Shown: positions 28,853 through 37,776 of the stretch, one piece after another
Layout of the letters: every line of letters starts with the position of its first letter
Numbering within the stretch: position 1 is the first letter of the stretch
Assembly: GCF_001499855.1 (NCBI RefSeq)
Contig: NZ_LQIK01000003.1
Span: 1-64,000 of the forward strand
Length of the DNA stretch: 64,000 nt
Reading direction: 5' to 3'
DNA from: Mycobacterium sp. GA-0227b
GTDB taxonomy: Bacteria > Actinomycetota > Actinomycetes > Mycobacteriales > Mycobacteriaceae
The notes under the pieces: generated by a model
What the model saw: the letters and a program-made list of their open reading frames with translations, nothing else
Databases searched by the model: none
Told to the model about the DNA's origin: nothing
Translations under genes and position numbers: made by a program

Positions 28853-29120
28853 GTGGCTGATGCTGGCGATCGCGCGGGCGACACCGATTTGCTCGGGGCC
28901 GTGTCGACCAGGGTGATGGTCGGCGACGGCGCACTGAAGACACAGTTGCAGGCCGCCGATCTCATCGAGACGAAATACGTACGGTTGCAATCTGGTTAGC
29001 CTTGGTGACGACGACATTGCCGACAGGGTCCGTGAGCTGCCGCTCAACGGCGCCGCGATTGCCGGTCGGGTCGGTTTCGATCGCCGCGACGAGGCGGGCG
29101 TCCAGACGTCGATCGGGTGA
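28853..29120 (+). pseudogene. metH: Decayed 5' remnant of the native actinobacterial metH
   Basis: A GTG at 28853 starts a 48-codon frame reading '..GDTDLLGAVSTRVMVGDG' and 'KTQLQAADL', which aligns with the N-terminus of mycobacterial MetH ('DTDLL', 'RVMVGDGA', 'TQLQAADL'). The section after 'AADL' is missing (~45 codons by comparison); the sequence resumes with 'IETKY' and stops at 28999. Reading one frame over from about 28982 restores 'YGCNLVSLGDDDIADRVREL' and 'GAAIAGRV', again native MetH. So an internal deletion plus a frameshift left a truncated stub facing the intact metH. It holds the expected position next to the divergent PAC2 gene. It may still supply the promoter of the new metH. 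Confidence 0.85.
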
Positions 29121-29134
29121 CGACGTAGACTTTT

Positions 29135-29209
29135 CTGGTCGAGAGGCGTTGCAACGGTTCCGGGTTTCCGCCGGTATCCGCCACGCTCGGCAGATTCAAG
29201 GACGCCTTC
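29135..29209 (+). ncRNA. Putative S-adenosylhomocysteine (SAH) riboswitch
   Basis: The leader just upstream of metH has the SAH riboswitch layout. The 5' P1 strand GTCGAG is followed directly by AGGCGTTGCAACGG; a short hairpin region follows; CCACGCTCGG supplies the 3' P1 strand (CTCGG pairs with the GTCGAG segment). ACGCCT at 29202-29207 pairs perfectly with AGGCGT at 29143-29148 as the pseudoknot. These blocks resemble the conserved GAGGAGCGYUGC, CCAGGCUCGG and GGCGCUC blocks of the family. SAH riboswitches turn on SAH-recycling and methionine-cycle genes, which fits metH. Pairing was checked by eye only. Confidence 0.72.
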
Positions 29210-29228
29210 CATTACGGAAGGAGCGCGC

Positions 29229-32200
29229 GTGAACGCCTTTGAGCCCAACATCCGCCCTGACTGCACAGACGAACTGATGGCTGCGCTGCGCCAACGGATC
29301 GTGGTGATCGACGGCGCGATGGGCACGGCGATCCAGCGCGACCGGCCCGACGAGGCCGGCTACCGCGGCGAGCGGTTCAAGGACTGGCCGAGCGATGTCC
29401 AGGGCAACAACGACCTGCTCAACCTGACACAGCCGCAGATCATCGAGGCGATCCACCGCGAGTACCTCGACGCCGGCGCCGACATCATCGAGACCAACAC
29501 GTTCAACGCGAACGCGGTCTCGCTCTCCGACTACGGCATGGAAGAGCTCGGCTACGAGCTGAACTACGCCGGCGCGGCCTTGGCCCGTACAGCCTGCGAC
29601 GAGGTCAGCACCCCTGACAGGCCCCGGTACGTCGCCGGGGCGCTGGGGCCGACGACGCGGACCGCGTCGATCTCGCCCGACGTCAACGACCCGGGAGCCC
29701 GCAACGTCACCTACGACCAGCTGGTCGCCGCCTACCTCGAAGCGGCCAACGGCCTGGTCGACGGCGGCGCCGACATCATCCTGGTCGAGACGATCTTCGA
29801 CACGCTGAACGCCAAGGCCGCGGTGTTCGCGCTCGAGACGCTGTTCGAGGACCGCGGGCGCCGCTGGCCCGTGATCATCTCGGGCACCATCACCGATGCC
29901 TCCGGGCGGACGCTGTCCGGTCAGGTCACCGAGGCGTTCTGGAACTCGATCAGGCACGCCAAACCGCTCGCGGTCGGACTCAACTGCGCCCTGGGCGCAC
30001 CGGAGATGAGGCCCTACATCGCCGAGATGTCACGCATCGCGGACACGTTCGTCTCCTGCTACCCGAACGCCGGCCTGCCCAACGCCTTCGCCGAATACGA
30101 CGAAACCCCCGAGCGGCAGGCCGGATACGTCGCCGACTTCGCCGAGGCGGGCTTCGTCAACCTGGTCGGTGGGTGCTGCGGGACGACGCCGGCGCACATC
30201 GCCGAAATCGCCAAGGCCGTCGAGGGCAAGCCGCCGCGCCGGGTGCCCGAGATCCCCGTGGCCACCCGGCTGTCGGGCCTGGAACCGCTCAACATCGACG
30301 ACAACTCCCTGTTCGTGAACATCGGTGAGCGCACCAACATCACCGGCTCCGCCCGGTTCCGCAACCTGATCAAGGCCGAGGACTACGACACCGCGTTGTC
30401 GGTGGCCCTGCAGCAGGTCGAGGTCGGTGCGCAGGTCATCGACATCAACATGGACGAGGGCATGATCGATGGCGTCGCCGCGATGGACCGGTTCACCAAG
30501 CTGATCGCCTCCGAACCCGACATCAGCCGCGTCCCGGTGATGATCGACTCCTCCAAGTGGGAGGTCATCGAGGCGGGCCTGAAGAACGTGCAAGGCAAGC
30601 CGATCGTCAACTCGATCTCCATGAAGGAGGGCGAGGAGAAGTTCATCCGCGAGGCACGGCTGTGCCGCAAGTTCGGCGCCGCCGTCGTCGTGATGGCCTT
30701 CGACGAGCAGGGGCAGGCCGACAACCTGGAGCGTCGCAAGGAGATCTGCGGGCGCGCCTACCGGATCCTGACCGAAGAGGTCGGCTTCCCAGCCGAGGAC
30801 GTCATCTTCGACCCGAACTGCTTCGCGCTGGCCACCGGTATCGAGGAGCACGCGACGTACGGCATCGACTTCATCGAGGCCTGCGCCTGGATCAAAGAGA
30901 ACCTGCCTGGGGTGCACATCTCCGGCGGCATCTCGAACGTGTCGTTCTCGTTCCGGGGCAACAACCCCGTCCGCGAGGCGATCCACGCGGTGTTCCTCTT
31001 CCACGCCATCAAGGCCGGGCTGGACATGGGCATCGTCAACGCCGGCGCGTTGGTGCCCTATGACTCGATCGACCCCGAGCTGCGGGACCGCATCGAGGAC
31101 GTCGTGCTGAACCGTCGCGACGATGCCGCTGAACGGCTCCTGGAGATCGCCGAACGGTTCAACAACACGGACAAGTCGGAGGATCCGAAGGCAGCCGAAT
31201 GGCGCAGCCTGCCGGTCCGCGAGCGGATCACCCACGCCTTGGTCAAGGGCATCGACGCCCACGTCGACGCCGACACCGAGGAGCTGCGGGCCGAGATCGC
31301 CGCGGCAGGAGGTCGCCCGATCGAGGTGATCGAGGGCCCGCTGATGGACGGCATGAACGTCGTCGGAGACCTCTTCGGCTCGGGCAAGATGTTCCTGCCC
31401 CAGGTCGTGAAGTCGGCGCGGGTGATGAAAAAGGCCGTGGCGTACCTGCTTCCGTACATCGAGGCGGAGAAGCAGCCGGGCGATGCCGAGAGGTCCAACG
31501 GCACCATCGTGATGGCGACGGTGAAGGGCGACGTTCACGACATCGGCAAGAACATCGTCGGGGTCGTGCTGCAGTGCAACAACTACTCCGTGATCGACCT
31601 CGGCGTGATGGTGCCTGCGCAGAAGATCCTGGACGCGGCGAAGGAACACGACGCCGACATCATCGGGCTGTCCGGCCTGATCACCCCGTCCCTGGACGAG
31701 ATGTCCAACTTCGCGGTCGAGATGGAACGCGAAGGCCTGGAGATCCCGCTGCTGATCGGTGGCGCGACCACGTCGCGCGCGCACACGGCGGTGAAGATAT
31801 CGCCGCGTCGTAGCGGTCCGGTGGTCTGGGTCAAGGACGCGTCCCGTTCGGTGCCGGTCGCTGCCGCGCTGCTGGACGACAAGCAGCGCCCGGCGCTGCT
31901 GGAGGCGACCGAGAAGGACTACGCCGCCCTTCGCGAACGGCACGCCCAGAAGAACGAGCGGCCGATGCTGACGCTGGAGAAAGCCCGCGCCAACCGGACG
32001 CCGATCGAGTGGGACGGCTACACGCCGCCGGTACCCGCGCAGGGCCTCGGCGTACGCGAGTTTCTCGACTACGACCTCGCCGAACTGCGCGAGTACATCG
32101 ACTGGCAGCCGTTCTTCAACGCCTGGGAGATGAAGGGCCGCTTTCCCGACATCCTCAACAACCCGGCCACCGGCGAGACTGCCCGCAAGCTGTACGACGA

Positions 32201-32954
32201 TGCCCAGGAGATGTTGGACACCCTGATCAAGGAGAAGTGGCTGACCGCCAACGGCGTGATCGGGTTCTTCCCGGCGAACGCGGTCGGCGACGACATCGAG
32301 GTGTACACCGACGACACCCGGACCGAGGTGCTCACCACGCTGCACAACCTGCGCCAGCAGGGCGAGCACCGCGACGGCATCCCGAACCGGTCGCTGGGCG
32401 ACTTCATCGCCCCCAAAGAAACGGGCCTCCGGGACTACGTCGGCGCCTTCGCCGTCACCGCGGGGCTCGGCAGCCAGGACAAGATCATGGAGTTCAAGGC
32501 GGCGCTCGACGACTACAGCGCGATCCTGCTGGAGTCGATCGCCGACCGGTTGGCGGAGGCGTTCGCCGAACGGATGCACCAAAGGGTCCGCACGGAGTTC
32601 TGGGGATACCAGCCGGAAGAGCAGCTCGACAACGACGCACTCATCGCCGAGAAGTACGTGGGAATCCGCCCGGCCCCCGGCTATCCGGCCTGCCCGGAAC
32701 ACACCGAGAAGGCCACGCTCTGGGAGTTGATGGACGTCCATCGGCGGACCGGCATCGAACTGACCGAGTCGATGGCGATGTGGCCCGGCGCTGCGGTCAG
32801 CGGCTGGTATTACTCGCACCCGCAGTCGCAATACTTCGTGGTCGGCCGGGTGGCCCAGGATCAGGTCGCCGACTACGCCAAGCGCAAGGGCTGGACACTC
32901 AAGGAAGCCGAGCGCTGGCTGAGCTCCAACCTCAGCTACAACCCGGAGGACTGA
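29229..32954 (+). CDS. metH: Cobalamin-dependent methionine synthase, E. coli-type
   Basis: 1241-residue full-length MetH that transfers methyl from 5-methyl-THF via cobalamin to homocysteine. Domains in order: homocysteine-binding barrel (~20-340, zinc Cys in '[20 protein letters not shown]'), pterin-binding barrel (~370-640, '[11 protein letters not shown]'), cap and B12-binding domains (~660-910, '[17 protein letters not shown]' with the axial His), and the AdoMet activation domain ('[17 protein letters not shown]'). The sequence is of the proteobacterial/E. coli type rather than the usual mycobacterial MetH, whose remnant lies just upstream. GTG start 29229 follows GGAAGGAG. Confidence 0.95.
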   Translation: MNAFEPNIRPDCTDELMAALRQRIVVIDGAMGTAIQRDRPDEAGYRGERFKDWPSDVQGNNDLLNLTQPQIIEAIHREYLDAGADIIETNTFNANAVSLSDYGMEELGYELNYAGAALARTACDEVSTPDRPRYVAGALGPTTRTASISPDVNDPGARNVTYDQLVAAYLEAANGLVDGGADIILVETIFDTLNAKAAVFALETLFEDRGRRWPVIISGTITDASGRTLSGQVTEAFWNSIRHAKPLAVGLNCALGAPEMRPYIAEMSRIADTFVSCYPNAGLPNAFAEYDETPERQAGYVADFAEAGFVNLVGGCCGTTPAHIAEIAKAVEGKPPRRVPEIPVATRLSGLEPLNIDDNSLFVNIGERTNITGSARFRNLIKAEDYDTALSVALQQVEVGAQVIDINMDEGMIDGVAAMDRFTKLIASEPDISRVPVMIDSSKWEVIEAGLKNVQGKPIVNSISMKEGEEKFIREARLCRKFGAAVVVMAFDEQGQADNLERRKEICGRAYRILTEEVGFPAEDVIFDPNCFALATGIEEHATYGIDFIEACAWIKENLPGVHISGGISNVSFSFRGNNPVREAIHAVFLFHAIKAGLDMGIVNAGALVPYDSIDPELRDRIEDVVLNRRDDAAERLLEIAERFNNTDKSEDPKAAEWRSLPVRERITHALVKGIDAHVDADTEELRAEIAAAGGRPIEVIEGPLMDGMNVVGDLFGSGKMFLPQVVKSARVMKKAVAYLLPYIEAEKQPGDAERSNGTIVMATVKGDVHDIGKNIVGVVLQCNNYSVIDLGVMVPAQKILDAAKEHDADIIGLSGLITPSLDEMSNFAVEMEREGLEIPLLIGGATTSRAHTAVKISPRRSGPVVWVKDASRSVPVAAALLDDKQRPALLEATEKDYAALRERHAQKNERPMLTLEKARANRTPIEWDGYTPPVPAQGLGVREFLDYDLAELREYIDWQPFFNAWEMKGRFPDILNNPATGETARKLYDDAQEMLDTLIKEKWLTANGVIGFFPANAVGDDIEVYTDDTRTEVLTTLHNLRQQGEHRDGIPNRSLGDFIAPKETGLRDYVGAFAVTAGLGSQDKIMEFKAALDDYSAILLESIADRLAEAFAERMHQRVRTEFWGYQPEEQLDNDALIAEKYVGIRPAPGYPACPEHTEKATLWELMDVHRRTGIELTESMAMWPGAAVSGWYYSHPQSQYFVVGRVAQDQVADYAKRKGWTLKEAERWLSSNLSYNPED

Positions 32955-32967
32955 GCCTCACGTCGGT

Positions 32968-33777
32968 TCAGGAGCGGAACAACTCGGCGTTGCGGGCGGC
33001 CCAGCGGGCGACCGACTCCGCGGGCGTCCCGGTGAGTTCGACGACCAGCTGGTTGGCCTGCTGCGCCTCGGCGTCCTTCATCAGCTTGAGATACCAGTCG
33101 ACCTCATCGCCCATCAACGGCCGCAATCGGTCACGCGCCTCGTCAAAGCTGCACTTCTCGTACCTCACCTCGGCGCCGATGCCCGCCCCTATCTGTTCGG
33201 CGATCTGCGCGCGGGTCAGCGCTTCGGGACCGGTGAGCTCGTAGGTCTGACCGAAGTGCACCTGCTCCGGTTTGACCAGCAGCGTGGCCGCCACTCTGGC
33301 GATGTCGTACATCGAAATCGGCGCCTCGACCACTTCCGGATAGGGCTCTCGCACGGTCCGGGTGGCCTTGATCGGCTCGGACCACATGGCGAAGTTCTCC
33401 AGGAACTCGCCCGGCCCCAGCTGCGTGCTCACGAGGCCGGATGCGGCGATGGTGTCCGTGTGCGCCTGCCAGTGCGCACCGCCGGACAGCGCGACGACGT
33501 ACTGCACACCGGCCTGCTTGGCCAGGTCGAGCGTGACGTCCAACGTCGACGGCAACGGGGCCAGATACATCCGCTCCACCCCCTCCAGCGCGGCGGGCAG
33601 CGTGTCCGGGTCGCCGAGATAACCGGTGATCGCAGCGACCTCGTCCGGCAGGTTCGCCTTTGCGGGGTTCTTGGTCAGCGCTCGGATGTCCGGAATGTCA
33701 CTGCCGCCCAGACGAATTAGCTCGTCCACTACGAGGCGGCCGATGTTTCCAGTGGCTCCGGTCACAAGAATCGTCAT
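32968..33777 (-). CDS. NmrA-like NAD(P)-binding atypical SDR
   Basis: 269 residues starting 'MTILVTGATGNIGRLVVDEL', the dinucleotide motif of NmrA/QOR2-type proteins, followed by 'YVVALSGGAHWQ' and 'GPGEFLENFAMW', which are typical of NAD(P)H:quinone-oxidoreductase-like NmrA members. Likely a redox sensor or quinone reductase in the cytoplasm; the substrate is not determinable. ATG 33777 is chosen because it opens directly into the Rossmann motif. It is convergent with metH (13 bp gap) and divergent from the HAD gene. Confidence 0.85.
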   Translation of the reverse strand: MTILVTGATGNIGRLVVDELIRLGGSDIPDIRALTKNPAKANLPDEVAAITGYLGDPDTLPAALEGVERMYLAPLPSTLDVTLDLAKQAGVQYVVALSGGAHWQAHTDTIAASGLVSTQLGPGEFLENFAMWSEPIKATRTVREPYPEVVEAPISMYDIARVAATLLVKPEQVHFGQTYELTGPEALTRAQIAEQIGAGIGAEVRYEKCSFDEARDRLRPLMGDEVDWYLKLMKDAEAQQANQLVVELTGTPAESVARWAARNAELFRS

Positions 33778-33816
33778 GATTTCACCGTACGTGCGCCCTC
33801 TGACAGAATCGGGGTC

Positions 33817-34500
33817 ATGCGTGCGGTCCTGTTCGATATGGACGGCACGCTCGTCGACTCCGAAAAGCTCTGGGACATCTCGCTGGCGGCGTTGTACGAC
33901 CACCACGGCGGTCGGCTCACCCCCGAGGTGCGTGCATCACTGGTGGGCAGCTCGGCCGAGAACACCATCGCGACCGTGTATGCCGACCTCGGTCTCGATC
34001 CGGATCCGACGGCCATGGCCGAGGCCAACCGCTGGCTGCACGACTACACCGCGGAGTTGTTCGACGGCGGGCTGCCGTGGTGCGACGGTGCCCGCGAATT
34101 GTTGGAAGCCCTTGCCGCCGAAGGAACTCCGATGGCGCTGGTTACCAACACCCAGCGTGCGTTGACCGACCGCGCTTTGAACAGCATTGGGCGACATTAC
34201 TTTTCGGTTACCGTATGCGGAGACGAGGTGGCCCGCGGCAAACCCGTTCCCGACGTGTATCTGCAAGCGGCGGAGTTGCTGGGGCTTGGGCCGGCCGCCT
34301 GCCTCGCGATCGAGGATTCGGTCACCGGCACGGCGGCCGCCGAGAGCGCCGGATGCCCGGTACTGGTGGTGCCCAACGATGTAGCGGTGCCCGACGGGCC
34401 GCGGCGACGCCACGTTTCCTCGCTTGTGGGACTGCGGACGGCCGATCTACGCACCGTTCATTGCGAGCTGACGACGGGCAGGGAAGACCGCAGCGCGTGA
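33817..34500 (+). CDS. HAD-superfamily phosphatase (beta-phosphoglucomutase-like)
   Basis: 227 residues with all HAD motifs: nucleophile Asp in 'VLFDMDGTLVDSEKLW', motif II Thr in 'MALVTNTQ', motif III Lys in 'GDEVARGKPVPDVYLQAAE' and motif IV 'CLAIEDSVTGTAAAESAG'. The cap is of subclass I, as in GPH/PGM-type phosphatases. Substrate unknown, probably a small sugar phosphate or similar. The adjacent sugar transporter, 56 bp downstream on the same strand, gives weak support for a carbohydrate role. Confidence 0.9.
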   Translation: MRAVLFDMDGTLVDSEKLWDISLAALYDHHGGRLTPEVRASLVGSSAENTIATVYADLGLDPDPTAMAEANRWLHDYTAELFDGGLPWCDGARELLEALAAEGTPMALVTNTQRALTDRALNSIGRHYFSVTVCGDEVARGKPVPDVYLQAAELLGLGPAACLAIEDSVTGTAAAESAGCPVLVVPNDVAVPDGPRRRHVSSLVGLRTADLRTVHCELTTGREDRSA

Positions 34501-34556
34501 ACCCCGTCTGTGATTGAATGTGACGTCCATCACCCAAATCTGCGGAAGGGTGTCAC

Positions 34557-36014
34557 ATGGCCCATGGTCCCGTCGGTGAGCCCTCGTCAGGTTTGGATTA
34601 CGAAGAATCCGAGCACAGCGGCCGCGTGGTCCGGATCGCCTCCGTAGCGGCCCTGGGCGGTCTGCTTTTCGGCTATGACAGCGCGGTCATCAACGGGGCG
34701 GTATCGGCGGTCGAGGACCACTTCCAGATCAGCAAGACCGTGACGGGCGTCGCCGTCGCGGCCGCGCTGATCGGTGCGGCTCTCGGCGCGGTCGTCGCGG
34801 GTCGGCTGGCGGACAAGATCGGCCGGCTGTCGGTGATGAAGATCGCCGCGCTGCTGTTCCTCATCAGCGCCTTCGGCACCGGCCTGGCGGTCAACGTCTG
34901 GATGTTCGGGATGTTCCGCATCGTCGGCGGCCTCGGCGTCGGCGTGGCATCTGTCATCGCTCCGGCGTATATCGCGGAGACCTCGCCGCCGCGGATCCGC
35001 GGCCGGCTGGGCTCGCTGCAACAACTGGCCATCGTCTCCGGGATCTTCGTTTCGCTGGCGATCGACGCGCTGCTGGCGCATCTCGCGGGCGGGTCGCGGG
35101 AAGAACTGTGGCTGAGCATGGAGGCTTGGCGCTGGATGTTCCTCGTGATGGCGGTGCCCGCGGTGGTCTACGGCGGTCTGGCGTTCACGATTCCGGAGTC
35201 TCCCCGCTATCTCGTTGCGACATACCGGATTCCGGAGGCGCGGCGGGTGCTGAACAAGTTGCTGGGGGAGAAGAACCTCGAGCTGACGATCACTCGCATC
35301 AAGGAATCGCTGAAGTCGGAGAAGCCGCCGTCGTGGCGCGATCTGCGCAAGCCCACCGGCGGGCTCTACGGCATCGTGTGGGTCGGTGTGCTGCTGTCGG
35401 TGTTTCAGCAGTTCGTCGGCATCAACGTGATCTTCTACTACTCGAACGTGTTGTGGGAGGCCGTCGGTTTCGGTGAAGGTCAGGCGTTCATCATCACCGT
35501 GATCACATCGGTGACGAACATCGTCACGACGCTGATCGCGATCGCGCTGATCGACAAGGTCGGCCGCAAGCCGTTGCTGCTGTTCGGATCGACCGGCATG
35601 GCCGTGACGCTGGGCACCATGGCGATCGTCTTCGGCACCGCACCGGTGATCGACGGCCAGCCACACCTCACCGGGGCGGCCGGGCCCATCGCGCTGGTCG
35701 CCGCCAACCTGTTCGTGGTCTCCTTCGGCATGTCGTGGGGCCCGGTGGTCTGGGTGTTGCTCGGCGAGATGTTCCCCAACCGCATCCGCGGTGCCGCGCT
35801 CGGCCTCGCCGCCGCCGCGCAGTGGGTGGCCAACTGCGCGATCACCGCGTCATTCCCCGCACTTGGTGATTTTTCGCTGGGTATCGCGTATGGCTTCTAC
35901 GCCGTCTGCGCAGTGCTGTCGCTGCTGTTCGTGTGGCGGTTCGTGTCCGAGACCAAGGGCAAGCACCTCGAGGACATGGGCAGCGAGGTTCCGCATCAGC
36001 AGGAGCCGGTCTGA
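34557..36014 (+). CDS. Sugar porter family MFS transporter (XylE/GalP/IolT type)
   Basis: 485 residues with twelve predicted membrane helices and sugar-porter signatures: 'GGLLFGYDSAVINGAV' in TM1, 'GRLADKIGR' between TM2 and TM3, 'PESPRYLV' at the end of TM6 and 'QQFVGINVIFYYS' in TM7, plus 'FVSETKGKHLEDM' at the C-terminus. Proton-coupled uptake of a hexose, pentose or inositol is expected; which one cannot be read from the sequence. ATG 34557 follows GGAAGG. Confidence 0.92.
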   Translation: MAHGPVGEPSSGLDYEESEHSGRVVRIASVAALGGLLFGYDSAVINGAVSAVEDHFQISKTVTGVAVAAALIGAALGAVVAGRLADKIGRLSVMKIAALLFLISAFGTGLAVNVWMFGMFRIVGGLGVGVASVIAPAYIAETSPPRIRGRLGSLQQLAIVSGIFVSLAIDALLAHLAGGSREELWLSMEAWRWMFLVMAVPAVVYGGLAFTIPESPRYLVATYRIPEARRVLNKLLGEKNLELTITRIKESLKSEKPPSWRDLRKPTGGLYGIVWVGVLLSVFQQFVGINVIFYYSNVLWEAVGFGEGQAFIITVITSVTNIVTTLIAIALIDKVGRKPLLLFGSTGMAVTLGTMAIVFGTAPVIDGQPHLTGAAGPIALVAANLFVVSFGMSWGPVVWVLLGEMFPNRIRGAALGLAAAAQWVANCAITASFPALGDFSLGIAYGFYAVCAVLSLLFVWRFVSETKGKHLEDMGSEVPHQQEPV

Positions 36015-36086
36015 GCGCCGCGCCGACGCTAGCTGGCGTTGCGCGAACCGAACTCAACAAACCGGCGTGACCCAGCGGGCGAAACC

Positions 36087-36368
36087 GTGACACAATCGCG
36101 TGCCGTGAAGACCTTCGACGCCCTGTTCGCCGAGCTCGGCGAACGCGCCCGGACCCGCCCCGCCGGCAGCGGCACCGTCGCCGCGCTGGACGGCGGTGTG
36201 CACGGGCTCGGCAAGAAGATCCTCGAGGAGGCCGGCGAGGTGTGGCTGGCCGCCGAACACGAGAGCGACGAGGCCCTGGCCGAAGAGATCAGCCAGCTCC
36301 TGTACTGGACGCAGGTGTTGATGATCGCGCGCGGCCTCACCCTCGACGACGTTTACGAGAAGCTGTGA
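36087..36368 (+). CDS. hisE: Phosphoribosyl-ATP pyrophosphatase
   Basis: 93 residues, the same length as the M. tuberculosis protein. It hydrolyses phosphoribosyl-ATP to phosphoribosyl-AMP, the second step of histidine synthesis. The MazG-like metal-binding motif '[18 protein letters not shown]' and '[14 protein letters not shown]' are conserved. GTG 36087 ('[20 protein letters not shown]') matches the family start; the frame opens a little earlier at 36039. The stop codon overlaps the hisG ATG by one base, so the pair is translated together. Confidence 0.95.
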   Translation: MTQSRAVKTFDALFAELGERARTRPAGSGTVAALDGGVHGLGKKILEEAGEVWLAAEHESDEALAEEISQLLYWTQVLMIARGLTLDDVYEKL

Positions 36369-37252
36369 TGTCTGCTCTTGGCCCGAGCGGCTCATCGCCG
36401 AACCGCGTGCTTCGCGTCGCCGTCCCGAACAAGGGCACGCTGTCTGAACCGGCGAGCGAGATCCTGTCCGAAGCGGGTTACCGGCGCCGCACCGATCCGA
36501 AGGACCTGACCGTTGTCGACCCCGTCAACAACGTCGAATTCTTCTTTCTGCGCCCGAAGGACATTGCGATCTATGTCGGCTCGGGGCAGCTCGATTTCGG
36601 CATCACCGGGCGCGACCTGGCCGCCGAGTCGGGTGCACCCGTGCGGGAGCGGCTCGCGCTGGGCTTCGGATCGTCGACGTTCCGGTACGCGGCGCCGGCC
36701 GGCCATCAGTGGCGCGTCGAGGACCTCGCGGGCAAACGAATCGCGACCGCGTTTCCGAACCTCGTCCGCAAAGACCTTGCGGCACATGGCATCGACGCGA
36801 CGGTGATCCGGCTCGACGGTGCGGTGGAAATATCTGTGCAACTCGGTGTCGCCGATGCGATCGCCGACGTGGTCGGCTCCGGCCGCACGCTCGGTCTGCA
36901 CAACCTGATGGCGTTCGGTGATTCCCTGTGCGACTCGGAGGCGGTGCTCATCGAGCGTGAAGGCGCGCCGGACAGCCCCACCGGCGGCCAGTTGGTGGCT
37001 CGCGTGCAAGGTGTGGTGTTCGGGCAGCAGTACTTGATGCTCGACTACGACTGCCCGCGCAGTGTGCTCGACGAGGCGACCGCGGTCACCCCCGGACTGG
37101 AGTCACCGACGATCGCTCCGCTCGCCGACCCGGCGTGGGTCGCGGTGCGCGCGTTGGTGCCCCGGCGCGATGTCAACGCGATCATGGACGAACTCGCCGC
37201 CATCGGAGCGAAGGCGATCCTGGCATCCGACATCCGGTTCTGCCGCTTCTGA
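36368..37252 (+). CDS. hisG: ATP phosphoribosyltransferase, long form
   Basis: 294-residue first enzyme of histidine biosynthesis, condensing ATP and PRPP; the long form has a C-terminal regulatory domain for feedback by histidine. Visible features are '[19 protein letters not shown]' at the start, '[13 protein letters not shown]', the PRPP loop '[14 protein letters not shown]', and the C-terminal ACT-like part ending '[15 protein letters not shown]'. ATG 36368 immediately follows the hisE stop; an extra ~13-residue leader precedes the conserved strand. Confidence 0.95.
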   Translation: MSALGPSGSSPNRVLRVAVPNKGTLSEPASEILSEAGYRRRTDPKDLTVVDPVNNVEFFFLRPKDIAIYVGSGQLDFGITGRDLAAESGAPVRERLALGFGSSTFRYAAPAGHQWRVEDLAGKRIATAFPNLVRKDLAAHGIDATVIRLDGAVEISVQLGVADAIADVVGSGRTLGLHNLMAFGDSLCDSEAVLIEREGAPDSPTGGQLVARVQGVVFGQQYLMLDYDCPRSVLDEATAVTPGLESPTIAPLADPAWVAVRALVPRRDVNAIMDELAAIGAKAILASDIRFCRF

Positions 37253-37293
37253 TTCAACCGGAAGTGGCCGCGCAGGCGTGTTAGCGTCCCGGC

Positions 37294-37776
37294 ATGACGC
37301 TAGCGTTCGTTCTGTTGCTCGCCCTGCTGATCGGTGTGATCGCCGGTCTGCGCGCGCTGACGGCCCCCGCGGTGGTCGCCTGGGGGGCCGCGCTCGGCTG
37401 GATCGACGTCGACGGCAAATGGTCGGAGTGGATGGCACACCCGATCACCGTGGCGGTGCTGACGATTTTCCTGCTCGTCGAACTCGTGACCGACCAGCTG
37501 CCCACACTGCCGAGCCGCAGGACCGCGCCGCAGTTCATCACCCGGCTCATCATGGGCGCATTCGCCGGAGCAGTCATCGGCAGCGCGCACTTCCACACCT
37601 TCAGCGCGATGGGCGCGGGCATGATCGGTGCGGTGCTCGGCACGCTGGCCGGGGCGGCGGCACGCCAACGCTTCGCCGACGCCCGCAAGGGGCAGGACCG
37701 TCCGGGCGCGATCATCGAGGACATCGTCGCGGTCGGCGGGGGCTTCCTGATCGCGTTCCTGGCCAGCCTGGTGTGA
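37294..37776 (+). CDS. DUF4126 membrane protein (Rv2120c-like)
   Basis: 160-residue membrane protein with about four hydrophobic segments, glycine/alanine rich, starting 'MTLAFVLLLALLIGVIAGLR', followed by 'ALTAPAVVAWGAALGWI' and ending 'VGGGFLIAFLASLV'. It matches DUF4126 and sits just after hisG as Rv2120c does. Function unknown. Its stop overlaps the GTG of the following flavoprotein gene. Confidence 0.85.
   Translation: MTLAFVLLLALLIGVIAGLRALTAPAVVAWGAALGWIDVDGKWSEWMAHPITVAVLTIFLLVELVTDQLPTLPSRRTAPQFITRLIMGAFAGAVIGSAHFHTFSAMGAGMIGAVLGTLAGAAARQRFADARKGQDRPGAIIEDIVAVGGGFLIAFLASLV

Noticed and set aside
29120..29228. Cobalamin or SAM riboswitch before metH
   Set aside because: No B12-box (GCCACTG) or SAM-type core is visible; the pairings fit the SAH class better.
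30030..32831. Very long open frame opposite metH (over 900 codons)
   Set aside because: A shadow of the high-GC third codon position in metH; the translation is rich in His/Arg/Asp/Val repeats with no domain, and metH on the other strand is unmistakable.
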